A stretch of DNA of 64,000 nt, from NCBI GenBank assembly GCA_907165065.1, contig OU015544.1, forward strand, positions 2,535,501 to 2,599,500, read 5' to 3'. Positions 30,086-41,800 of the stretch are shown in pieces (position 1 is the first letter of the stretch; every line of letters starts with the position of its first letter). The notes under the pieces were generated by a model that was not told the DNA's origin, did not search any database, and worked only from the letters and a program-made list of their open reading frames with translations. The DNA is from Caprimulgus europaeus (lineage: Eukaryota; Chordata; Aves; Caprimulgiformes; Caprimulgidae). The translations under genes were made by a program, and so were the position numbers.

Positions 30086-32709
30086 AAATTCTGTTCCTCT
30101 TGTGTGTGAGCAACATTATGCAAAAATTATACAAATGCTCTCCGTTGCTCGGACGGGTTCTAATGAGAAACCACCAGCAAAGAGTTGGGCATTGTTTGCA
30201 GACCACATCTCAAAGGAAAAGTTAAAAATACAGTAAAATTTACATGACGGAGTAACACTGCAAAAGGAACTCAAAAGCAAACAGTGCTTGGCTGACTCGC
30301 TGGCATGCAGGCTGTGGTGTATGGCTTCTATTCATAGAAGTGAAATTAAAGGATGCAGTTAAACACAGTTGTGAAACGTCCAGTCCAACAGCTGCATTCA
30401 GTTTGTTTTTCAATTTCTCATTGCCTTTCTTGTTTATTAGCTGTGACTCTGAGGTCAGAATTAAAACAAATATTTTAATGGCAGCATTTATGATGTTGGC
30501 AGGGAGCGCCACGGCTTAGCCCAGAGAGCTGGACGAGAGTCGCGATGGGTGGTGTGAGGTAGTCCCGTCAGGCTTGAGTCGGAGTCACGACTGGTGAGGC
30601 TTTTCAGAGTCTAATGTCTGGAAATCACACAACTGATAAGCACTGTGGAATCTGCTTTTTAGTTCTTTCATGCTGAAAGGATCGTAGTTGTAGGAGGCCA
30701 GAAGGGAGGATCCTCTTGTGGATTTTAACACGGTAAAACCTACCAGAATTCCTCTCTTCCTTCTGACAGATCTAAGGTATAAAGACCTTTATGAACTGTG
30801 ATAATTAAAACCAACTTGTCTGTAAATTATACACATCTCTTCATACTATAGAAATTGTAATACATGCTTTTAAGAGTAATTTCAGAGTCTGTAGGGCTGT
30901 AATTTTGTTTTACTAAGTTGTCTTTACTTCATCACATTTAAGAGCAAATTACAGATGTTTTATTTGTGCTGAAGCTGAGTACTAGTTGCCAAATGCATTG
31001 TTGTCCACACTTGTGCAAGTTCTGTACAGCCATAGATGATACAATAAAAACAGAGTCCATAAGGAAGGGAAGAAGACCAGTGTGTTTCAGAAATCCATTC
31101 CAGACAGATACAAGGTTTTTACCTTATATTTACCATTTCTCATAGCCAAATTTCATGATAAACTGTAAGTTTCCCCTCCACCATGTAGGAAAACACATGA
31201 TTTTATAGATATGCCAAGCTTAATTAAATTTTCTAAACAGTGAAGCTAAAAGTCTCATTCTTTTATTTTAACTTTGGATTTAAATGTGGAATGTATGCAT
31301 TTTGAATATAGACATTTCTTACTAGTATGTCAAAGAAGGTAAAAAGTGAATTATTTGGATTTTGAAAGTTAAATAGTTGAAAGGTTTCATACAGATTACC
31401 CAGGGACAGAAGTTACAGGATTTCTCTTCACCTTTCCCCTAGTACTAAGACATTAAACGATGCTGGGCTGTTAAATGTGACAGGAAACAGTTGGTTCAGC
31501 CTTTGAATCTGGAGCAGCTTCTCATCTTGCTATAGCAAATGTTATCAACAGGCCTGGAAATAACCAAACCCCCTGGTTTTTTAGTTCTCTCTGTACCTTT
31601 ATTATTTTTTTTAAAGCAAAAACATTTTGCCTACAGTAGTATCTTTTGTCTATGAAATGTGGCTCAAGTAGGACAGAATTTTTGAGATTAGCTGAAAAAG
31701 GAACTTATTTATCAATATTTGTAGTCAGTGTTGTAGCTGACACATGGATTCTGTTTATTTGATATGGTTTAGGGTCATAAAATTGGGATTTTCTAGGATT
31801 TATAGAAATATGAAGCGCCAAGAGGAATATTCTTTTTTAGGTTCACTTGAGTTATTGATTAGACTAGATTTGACACAACAGATAAATGTGCATTTTACCC
31901 AAAGGCTGCTTTTTCCTGGAGATACTGGAGGAGAAAAGGAAGTTGATTTGTGTATCAAGGCGTAACTAATAAATCACAGTTTTTACTTTCCATGTTTGAG
32001 ATTTTGATTCGAATAAAAACTGTGAAGATATTGATACAATCACATTTTTAAATGGAAATAATATATTTTGTGATTGTAAAATTTCTGTCTGTTTGTTGCC
32101 TAAGAGTGTTTTTGTTAGGAAGATTTTTATCACTGATACTTAAGATATTCTCCAGCACTAACGTTTTTAGCCAACAAATGTGTGACCAAACTTAGCTGGT
32201 TTCTTTTCTTATCTAGGAGAATATTTCACAACCAATTGTAGATATTCCAATTAAAAACAAAACTTACTGTATGTCAAAATTACTGATCTTTGCACAGGTT
32301 AATTGTGTTTTTTGGCAAGCTTTTTGTATGCTATATGGAAGATCGCTGTGGTTTATATGTTAAATTGGAGCTGGTTGGTGACAGTTTTAATGAACACTTT
32401 ACTCATATTCATTTTATTGTCTCTAACATAATTTCATTCTGTGCCATTCGCTAGTTAATGGATAGTCTGTTCATTTATCTAGTGCATGGGTCAATAAGTT
32501 TTTCTCCTCTCCCTGCAGAGGGGAGGAAGGGCCAGGTCCTCTCGCTCGAAGGAAGGTGTGGTTTGTATCACTCGCTCTCCCTGTCACACGTGTTGTGGGG
32601 TCGCAGTTTAACAGCAGTCCCACGAGCGGAGGGTGCTGCAGGAACGCACGCGGGCAGCGTACGCTGGGTGTGCGTGTGCTGCCTGTCCTAGCCAGGCAAC
32701 ACCAGCTTG

Positions 32710-33224
32710 CTTTTCTTTCTTTTTTCTTTTTTATTTTTCTTGTTCCATTTTTTCTTTTTCTTGTTTCCATTTTTTTCTTCTTTCTTTTTCATTTTTCTTT
32801 CTTTTTCATTTTTCTTTCTTTTTCATTTTTCTTTCTTTTTTCTTTTTTCTTTTCTCTTTCTCTTTTTCTTTTTTCTTTTCTCTTTCTCTTTTTTCTTTTT
32901 TCTTTTCTCTTTCTCTTTTTCTTTTCTTTTCTCTTTTTCTTTTTTCTTTTCTCTTTTTCTTTTTTCTTTTTTCTTTTCTCTTTTTCTTTTTTCTTTTCTC
33001 TTTCTCTTTTTTCTTTTTTCTTTTCTCTTTCTCTTTTTTCTTTTCTCTTTCTCTTTCTCTTTTTTCTTTTCTCTTTCTCTTTTTTCTTTTCTCTTTCTCT
33101 TTTTTCTTTTCTCTTTCTCTTTTTTTTCTCTTTCTCTTTTTTCATGTATCTTTTTTCTTTCTTTATTAATTTTGTTTTTTAGTTTTCTTTTCTGTGTTTT
33201 ATTCTTTTTTTTTTTTTTTTTTTT
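32710..33224. repeat. long polypyrimidine/polypurine tract
   Basis: About 515 nt is almost only T and C on the + strand, built from variants of CTTTTTTCTTTT and CTCTTTCTCTTTT units. Positions 32826-33143 (318 nt) contain no purine at all, and the 3' end is a T run to 33224. The tract creates long artificial open frames (Phe/Ser/Leu on +, Lys/Arg/Glu on -) that are not genes. Such mirror-symmetric homopurine-homopyrimidine DNA can form triplex (H-DNA). The orientation puts a U/C-rich run in the BCAS3 pre-mRNA, which could bind PTB-like proteins (inference). Confidence 0.95.
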
Positions 33225-33994
33225 ACCATACCACTTTATAAGGCAGAAGGGAAGTCACAGCCTACTTTATTTTGTATTTTACACTGGGCTACACAAGGAG
33301 AATTTGATATGAAACATGGGTAGCAAATGCCATTTGCTGCCTCTCGCAGTGACTGTGTATTTCAGTGGTGTGAGTTGTCCCAGTCAGGGTTGTGGTGGAG
33401 TCGGTGGCGTTGAGGCAAGACGAGAATGTGCTTTATGGAACGGAGAAGTGGCCGCGCTCTGGCTGCTGGATGGGCTCGTGCGGCAGTTCTGTGAGCGGCT
33501 GTCAGGGTGAATAACCTCGGTGGCTGAAGTAAAATCCCCCGCCTCCAGCTGAACTCTGGTAGCATTTTTCCAGGCAGGACGCTGTGTTTCTGCCAGGCTG
33601 CTGAAATACTTATTTCTCAGCCCTTATAGAAATTTAAGACAGTTAATTTTTGTTCTTAAAGCTGCCAGTATTCCCTACAAACATTTAGAGGGATGCCAGC
33701 TCTCCACTGTGGCAGCTAATCACACGGCTGTATTTCCTTTGATTTTATGTGTTCTTCTGGGCCAGTGACTTGGGAGAGTCTTACACAAGGGAAGAACAAC
33801 TTCTGGCTCATCATGAGAAACAGAACCAGGCTATCCTTTGAGGATGAGCTAGGTAGATCAGACCTTCACCTAGTTATTAGTTGTTTTTAACCTTTACACA
33901 GAAGGGTGCTTTGCAAGCTTCATGGTGATTATTGTAGTGCTGTTTGGTCACAGGGTCTTAAGGATGCATTTGTGTGAATAAGTGCAATGTGAAA

Positions 33995-34028
33995 ACACAC
34001 ACACATACATACATACATATATATATAT
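33995..34028. repeat. (CA)n-(CATA)n-(TA)n compound microsatellite
   Basis: The sequence runs from acacacac through catacatacata to tatatatat within 34 nt. It is a compound simple repeat in the intron. Confidence 0.9.
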
Positions 34029-35785
34029 GTCATTTTCACAATTTATAGATAAAGCATCGAGAAATTAGCCCTAAATTTTAGATATGTGTACTATTTCTGA
34101 GAGTCTCAATATTCCATATTGAGCTTGATTTTTAGAGGATGCTAGGACACCTATTGCCATTCTGTCCATCTTCAGGGTGAACTGCAGTGCTCTTCTCCCT
34201 CTGCAGTTCCACTTTCTGTAGAAGCCCCAAGTTCTGCAGACTAATGCAGTGAACAATATTGGGAGCTAGGCTGAGCTACTGAGATAGGCAGAATGGGAAA
34301 TTGTACTTAGGTCTTAATTCCTCTTTCACCTGGGGTAGCTGGTGAAATCTGGACTGGTCATAGGTGCCTGTTCCCTGGATGAAGTCTCCAGTGTCTGTCC
34401 TGCCAGGGTTTCCAGAGGAGCTCGTCCAGGCGCTGCGGGCGCCGTGGCTGTAGTGAGCTGCTGCTCGGATGCACGTGCCCTCTCCTCTCTCTCTTCTGCG
34501 GTGCCTTTGGCACAGCCTTTGGCATGAATTCCTTCAAAAAGTTAGAGTTGCATAGTAACTGTAATAGTAGAAGCCAGTAACTTATTACATGACTGCAGAA
34601 CCTCCCAGTTTGGGATTTTTACTTTCCTGTTGGTCTGGGACTGGCCAGTTTGGACTTGGACTGCAGCGTTGGACACCGCTGATAGGCAGCAGAGCTTCAT
34701 TTCTCTGCTTTTACTCCTTGTTACTGGGAGCACACTTACAAATGTATCGATTACTTGTCTTTGTTTGGGAAATCAGGTTAAGAGTAGAAGCTTGTGCATC
34801 TGTTTGAAGTTTGTTTAAATCTTAATCATTCCTTACTGTTACTCTGAAGTCTGTGCTGTGTTTCCCAGTTAGGCTGGGGAGGGAAGGCTTCATTGCCAAG
34901 AACTATATCTGCAAAAAATCCAGTAGGTGGCTGTGGGTAGCCAGGAAAGATGAGAATTATCCTATATTTGAATTTTTTTAGAGGTTGTGCTTCAATTGCC
35001 AGTTTGTTAAGGCAAGTAACTAGACTTACAGCCTCTGAAAAGGACATTTTGTTACAAAAGCTTAGTGGTGGTCTTCTCTTGGGACAGAATTTTTTCAATA
35101 AAAGCTGTTCTCTACACGTCTTAAATGTACTCATGGAAGTGTTTGCCAGCTACAGGATTCTGTCATGGCTTCTTCTCATTTTAGGGGGAGGAAAAGATGC
35201 AGTACTTTTCAGTACAAGCCCTTAAAACCAAACTGGAAATACTGTAATTGAGTAAACCCTTGCTGTAGCTAAGTACACCTTTTATTTGGCAGTAGCATCA
35301 ACTTTTAAATAGGTGGGATGGGGGAGGTATATGTGAGTTATATGTATTACATACGTGTGTTGAGTAGAGAAGTGTAAATTCATACAGCTACCTTAGAAGA
35401 TCAGAATGGGATGTGTTCTTGGAGCAAGGTAGCTTCTACATAAGACAGCAAAGATACAGCACGTAAGACTTGGTCCTTGTGGAGCAAGGTGGTAAGAAAG
35501 ATTCCAAAGAAATAGGTTTAGAGGGGAAGAAAGGAGTTCTTGGTGAACAAAAAGTGGGAGACTTTTCAAGCTGATGGAATGAATAGTGGCATAATTCCAG
35601 CAGTGCACGGGAGAGGGGATGGGAAAGAAGTTTGCAAACAGTTTAGAAAACAAAGAGCAGAAATCAAAGCAATGGGTACAGTTCCAAACCAGTTTATTAG
35701 AAGAGGACAGGTTACAAAGAAAGGTGTGTTGAAAATGGACTATAAAAACTTCAAACTTGAAACATTAGGGACTGAAAGCGAATTT

Positions 35786-35898
35786 TAGGGAAACTGAAGG
35801 ACGGAGAAGCTGTTACTCACTCAAGGTCACACCATAGCTCAGTGCCAGAGAAGAATATTACACAGGATCCCTGGATCTTAATCCACTGCTGAAACCAG
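35786..35898 (+). repeat. MIR-type SINE fragment
   Basis: The run gggaaactgaaggacggaga, then ctcaaggtcacacca, agctcagtgccagag, caggatccctgg and ttaatccactgctgaaacca follows, block by block, the second half of the amniote MIR SINE as remembered (gaaactgaggcacagag, caaggtcacacag, agtggcagagc, cccaggtctcctg, ccactgctctaacca). It is on the + strand. The tRNA-like 5' half is not recognisable. Judged by eye. Confidence 0.65.
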
Positions 35899-38800
35899 TA
35901 AATGACATGTCAGATCCAGTTCACTTCTGTACTTTGATATTTCTTGTTTAATTTTAATGTCAAAGAGAGAAACTTTGCAAATAAGATCATTATTAAATAG
36001 TTAAAAAGTGATGCTGTTTTATAAATATCTGTTGGGTTTTTTTTTTCTTTTAAATGCAGTAAATAAAAGATCTCCTTTCCAGAAGTGTTACCCCTGCCAG
36101 CTGACAGCTGTGAAGTGCCACACATCTAAAATTTTAAATAATTAGGCTTCCTTGGCTACAAAAGAGCTTTTCCATCCATTAATAATAAGAAAATTAATGT
36201 TGAACCAGCAGTAAAACAGATTAAACTGTATACCCCTTTGGATGCCTGACTGCACCTTTAACGGACCTGAAATTCCTCTGATTATTTAAATGTTCTATAT
36301 TGAAATGTGATGGTGGCCTTGAGTTAATAGTTAAAGAGGTTTAAATTGGAATGTCTCTGCAAAAGTTTTTCCCATTGATCTGAGCAAGTGGGCAGAAAAA
36401 TACCTTATTTGATTGTGGGGAAGCACTGATAGTGCTTCACAGATTAACAGATTTTTTTTTTCCTGTTTTTTTTTCTACCTAAGGTGTACAATCAGTCTTT
36501 TACTAAACAGGTAGATTAGTTAAGGTTTGGGGATATCTTTTATAGTGGCAAGTGCTGTATAAGCTGATGTATTGCAGCACTGGTATGGCTGCAACCAGCA
36601 CCTCATCTGTGCTTGGACTTTATACAGTGAATGCAACTTTCTTCTTGAAAGAATAGTTTTGCAAGATTAATCTCATTCTGGAACATCACCCTCCTGGATA
36701 TGTCACCTAGAGTAAAATGAGCTGTAATTATTTAATGACAGAACAATTATTTTCTTTTCCTCTGTTTATGTTGACTTTTGTTTTTCAACTTGAGTTGTTG
36801 CCTTTGAAGACAAACGCATTAAAAATAACGTAATGGCATCATATTTGATGAATTGCAATTACAAAGATTCTATCTCTACACCATATATGCTGGGCCAGAA
36901 GGTGAGAAATTATTAGTGATCTATAGCTTGCTGGCATTGCTTTATTTCCATCCATGTACCACTTCTAAGCTTTTCTTAATTACTCCCCAAAAGTCTTGCT
37001 TCGATACGAGGCCTTGATGAGGATGGTCTTAGGCCTTCTATCTTTTCCAGTATGTCTTGTTTCCCTAATTTTTCTAACAGTTTTGGTAATTTTTCTAGTC
37101 TCTTATTCCTCACTTTTAAGAGAAAGGAATTATTAGGGTCTTAGTTTCTTAAAGTATTTAAAATGTGCAGTTGTCCTAATCTGGGATTATCCATGGTTGC
37201 TTTCTATGCTGCTGCAGACAGTTTCAGTTTATTGTGGGCTGGCTTTTTAGTCACCTTTTAATGATCATCTCCTTATAGAAATTTTAGTCACCTTTTAATA
37301 GAAACTGTACATTTTGTCAAAATTTGTCAAATTTGCAGGTAAGTAAGGTTAATTTTAATATGCTGAGTATACTGAAGAAGCATGTGAGTACACTTGTAAA
37401 GGTTGATTTGTTTGAGTATCACTATTGCTGAATGTACTCTGTTTTGATACATGATAGATTTATAAGTAATTCTAAAATATATGAAAATTAATATCAAAAC
37501 AGTCATTTAGCACAGCAGACATTGTTAACGAGTTGTTAACTTCTGTTTGGATTGAAGATGCACAGCGATAAAAAAAGAGTAAAATAATTTCCTGTCTTGA
37601 AGTTAGTGGCAAAAACTCTGTGGACTTCAGGGAGGTCAGGATTTTAGCCTCTCTCTGTAACAGTTACTTTATTGTTATTCCAGTGAAAAGAGAAAAACAT
37701 GATAATATGTTTCAGCAGCAAAAATGTTTACTGCAGTCTCTGCAACTAACAAACCCCAAAACACAAATGTCACGGTAGTGGCTGTGGATTTGTATCCCTT
37801 TTGGAGGAATTACAAGCAGGGTTCAAAGAAAAAGGGGAGTCTGTTCCCTTTGATCTCTTGCTCTCAGTTACTCAGCTGCCCTTGGTTGTGCATCCTTTAG
37901 TTTTGGGAGGGAGAAACCCATCCTGATGAAGTTTCAGTATTTATTGAGCCATCAGCTGTAGTCAGCGTTGGAAAGTGGAGAATGGCTTTTTAGTATATAA
38001 AGTGTACCCTTGGGCCATCTCTTGGACATGGTCAATGTCTGACAGTGTCCATACATCCTCCTCAAGCTCCAAATATCCAGATTAAATATATAGTTGTCCT
38101 AAGTGTGTTACAGTGTATGGAGATTTCCAGAGTACAGTCATAGGTAACTATTTATTCACAAAATAATTTTGTCTTTTTCTTCTCTTTGACTTGCTGAGGG
38201 GTTTTTTAATATTTATTTTAAAATACTTTTTATATCTTTGGGTGATATCTTTTTATATCTTATTTTTGGGTGAATTTTGTTGTTAAAAATCAGATTTTCC
38301 TTATTTAGCTAAGCTTTTTGAGACCAAATTATGTAACTGTGTCATATATGTTACACTTGGAAGTACACAGGGGCTTAGCAGCACTAATATTTGGCTGTAT
38401 TTTGACTAGCATCAGCTTCAGAGAGGAGTTAAGTGAGTATAAATAAAGCTACTGTTGATAGGTCAGGCCATATGTTTCATAAAACTATGGATCATATAAA
38501 CTTTGTCAGATCTGAACACGATACGTACGTGATGCTTTTGCCAGAGGGCTCGGCGGCACAGCGATCCGTGCGGTGCGGAAGGTGGGAGCGCCGAGCGCAG
38601 CGCGTGTGGACTGAATCAGGAGCCGACTGCTGAGCTCAGCGGTTCTGCTGAGCTCTCTGATCCTGTAATTTGAAAACCTACAAAGCAGAATATTCACGTT
38701 GCACAGTATCTGTGCTCTTATCTAGAAAATAAAACCTGAGAAGTTGGTATTTTTTTATCACAGTTTGTGTAAACAGTGTGTTTGTGCCGTGGCTGTGGAG

Positions 38801-41800
38801 GTCTCCGGATGGTGTACGTGCATGCAAATGGCAGAGTAGCATTCCTGAACAAAATATATCCATGAATATATGTTTTGTCCATGCAGATGCATGCCTGCTT
38901 TCCTAACATTTGTGCCCTTGGTGTTTTTAAAACAAATCCAACACAGCTTTGAACGTGTTGAGTTCTTCAGTGTGTAATTACGGAATGACATTGTTTTGGA
39001 AGGTGGAAAAATCCTTCTGTGACTCTGCAAGATGGCATCATTTCAAACTCGTGAAACTTCAGCCCAAGGTGAAATGGTGTGGATCTCATTTGTATGCATA
39101 TAATAAACAGCTATGCAATTAGGTAGGTGTTATAAATAGGATGTGGTGGAGATGCTTAGGCTACTCAGGTTTCCTAGATTTTATAGCTAGTACCCAGCTG
39201 AGATTTGCTGCTCTCTAATTTTGCTGTTTGGGCTAACCAGCTGACGCCTGGTTGAAGAGAGTTATGTTCCTACAAGGCCACAGAAGCCTTCGTATTCCGT
39301 CTCCCTCTCCCTCGGCTGGTGGAGAACTCTGTGTACCATCAGCAACTTCAATCCCACCCTTTAGGCCAACCCTCATCTATCAAACCTGGGCTGAGAGAGA
39401 GCGAGAGGAAGCTCCCAGATAAACATACAGCAGCGCCTAAACTCCTAATCACTCTGGGCTTCCGCTTCCAGGCCCTATAATTAGAAGTCCTTCTTTTCCT
39501 TGTATTCCCAGTTGACGCAAATGCTTTTTGTGGCTTGGCACCTCATTTAGGGCGTGGGCTTAGTTTATGGCCAGGCCAGAGTCTGGTTTAGTCTTCTGAT
39601 ACTGCATAAATAGCTCTTAACCCACAGTCTACATCTGTACTACTTTTTCCTTTTATGCCTATATTCTCCGTATTTTTTAACGCTTCTATCCTGAAAGCAG
39701 CTTATTGTTTCCCAAACAGAATGCATGAAAAGTAGGAAGCTGTAAATTAAGGCAAATGTATCTGTCAGGTAAAACAAAGCTTCAGTAGGTTTTCGTTTGG
39801 GTTTTTTTTTCCCATCTAGGATATCTGTTCCTTTTAAACTGGACTTTAATCATCTCTGTGGATTTGAAAAACCACAGAGCAAAACAGTCATTAATTTAAC
39901 CTAGCTGCACCCCGATATTATGGATAAACAAAATAAAAATTTTTGCAGTTAGATACATACTAAGTAAAATCTGCTTCACACATAAATTTCCACTGGGTTC
40001 TGTGTATGCAGGACTTGCAATTGATTTCAGATGTTATCTGTTAAACAGGGATTAATGCCAGTTTGAAAAATAAGCAGGAAATCCTTGAGAATTATTCACG
40101 TTTCATCTATGATTATTCATACATCAAGTACATCATAAGAGCAAACATTTTGGACTGAGCTTATGACAGCTTTAATTCATATTTCCGTCTAAACAACTTT
40201 TGGGGAAAACTGTCACAGGGTCTTTTAGAAAGTTGAGTTGAAGTTTCCTGCACTTGAAAGTGAAAGTGAGGTAACGACCAGGGGTGAAGTTCGTGTTTCT
40301 GGGCTGGGTGAGGTATTTCTGCTGGGGTAGTGCAGCGGCCGCGGCCTTTCCTTGCAGCGAGAGGGAGAGAGAAACGAAATGGCTGAGCTGTAGCAATTGA
40401 AAACTGTGATTCCTCAGTGTGAAGTAACGAGAGCTGGAAAATCCCACAGCAGAACTCGAGTCAAATGTTCTAAACCAGCCGTGATTTATTGTTTGAATAA
40501 CAGTAGTTAGATATTTCAAAATGCTGTTTTATAAATACATGTTCTTTCACTTCTGTGGTATTGTGCTTGGGCCTTCTGTGTTGATCCAAGTTCTACAAGT
40601 ATATATTTGTATTTCAAATGCAAATGTGAGTATGAAAGGTCCTTCTTTAACTTACTGAAAAATAGTTGCTAATATAAGCAAAGGGTCTGTTTTCCTTTGG
40701 CTTTCATCTCATAAAATGCACTTACTCCAAACAGTGACATCCAGCAGGGTTTTAGATTAGGCATGCAAAATTGCCAAATCAGATACCACCCATCTTTCTA
40801 TTTTTAAGCCAGTTCCTTCCACCCACAAATGTATTATCTTTCACCTCTGAACTCCTTCAAGTTAGCAAAAACAAACAAAAAAATCCCCAAAACCACAAAA
40901 CCCAAAAAAAACCCCCGAAGGCAACGCACTTGAATATGGAACCAGGAGCTGTGTACACCATGTGGAACTGATCAGACCCGGAGATAAGGGAGCACGTTCA
41001 CAGCTTTGGGGTTCAGATCCGGTGTATGCCATCAGCACCAACAGGTAACGCGGCATTTGTGACATAACGCTGTAGTGGATGGTCCCAACGTGAGCTCTCC
41101 AGCAAGACCCTGCTCGGGGTAAATAGAGATTTCAGATTTGGGGGGGGAAAAAAAATCTTTGTGAGAAGAAGGATGAAATTATATCACATGTAGTGTGGGG
41201 TTTATTGCACCGTCCGCAGACACCTGCGTTTCTAGCCAGGACTGGAAACGAGATCCCGGTTGGTGAAACAGCCGATGGCTTTGATGGACAACGCAGTGTG
41301 GTAGTGCCTGTGTTTTCACTGGCTCAGGATGATTACACAGCTTTCTGTCTCCAGCTTCCAGACAGATTTTTGGCTCATTTAAAGTTGAGGGGGTTTTTTG
41401 GGGGTGGTTTTTTTGTGTTGTTTTTTTTACCGATGTTCATTGCACTGTGCCATGTGCAGGGATACACATGAAGAATGCTGTGCTCGGATCTCTGGGTGCG
41501 CTCAGCTCTGTGTTTGTATTTGTAAAAGACTCTTAGCACTTTTGGGGAAGAAAAAAAAATAAAAATCTAGGTTTGCTGAGGCTGTCTGCTCACTGTTGAC
41601 AGAAGCCTTATGTATTCATCTCTTCCAGCTCCTCGTTCTGCAAAGGTCTTTTCCATCTGGAATAAGAAGGAGCTCAAAAGGACCAAAAGCGCACTCAGCT
41701 TCTATATAAAGCTATCTAATGCGTGAGGAGAGACAAACGTGGGAACACAGAAAATAAATCCTTACTGTGTTGAATTAGATCATTTGGAATATCCTCGCTC

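Noticed and set aside
32556-33312. Long open frames of 201, 178 and 208 codons on + and 118 on - over the pyrimidine tract
   Set aside because: They consist of Phe/Ser/Leu or Lys/Arg/Glu low-complexity translation of the simple repeat, with no stops because the tract lacks purines.
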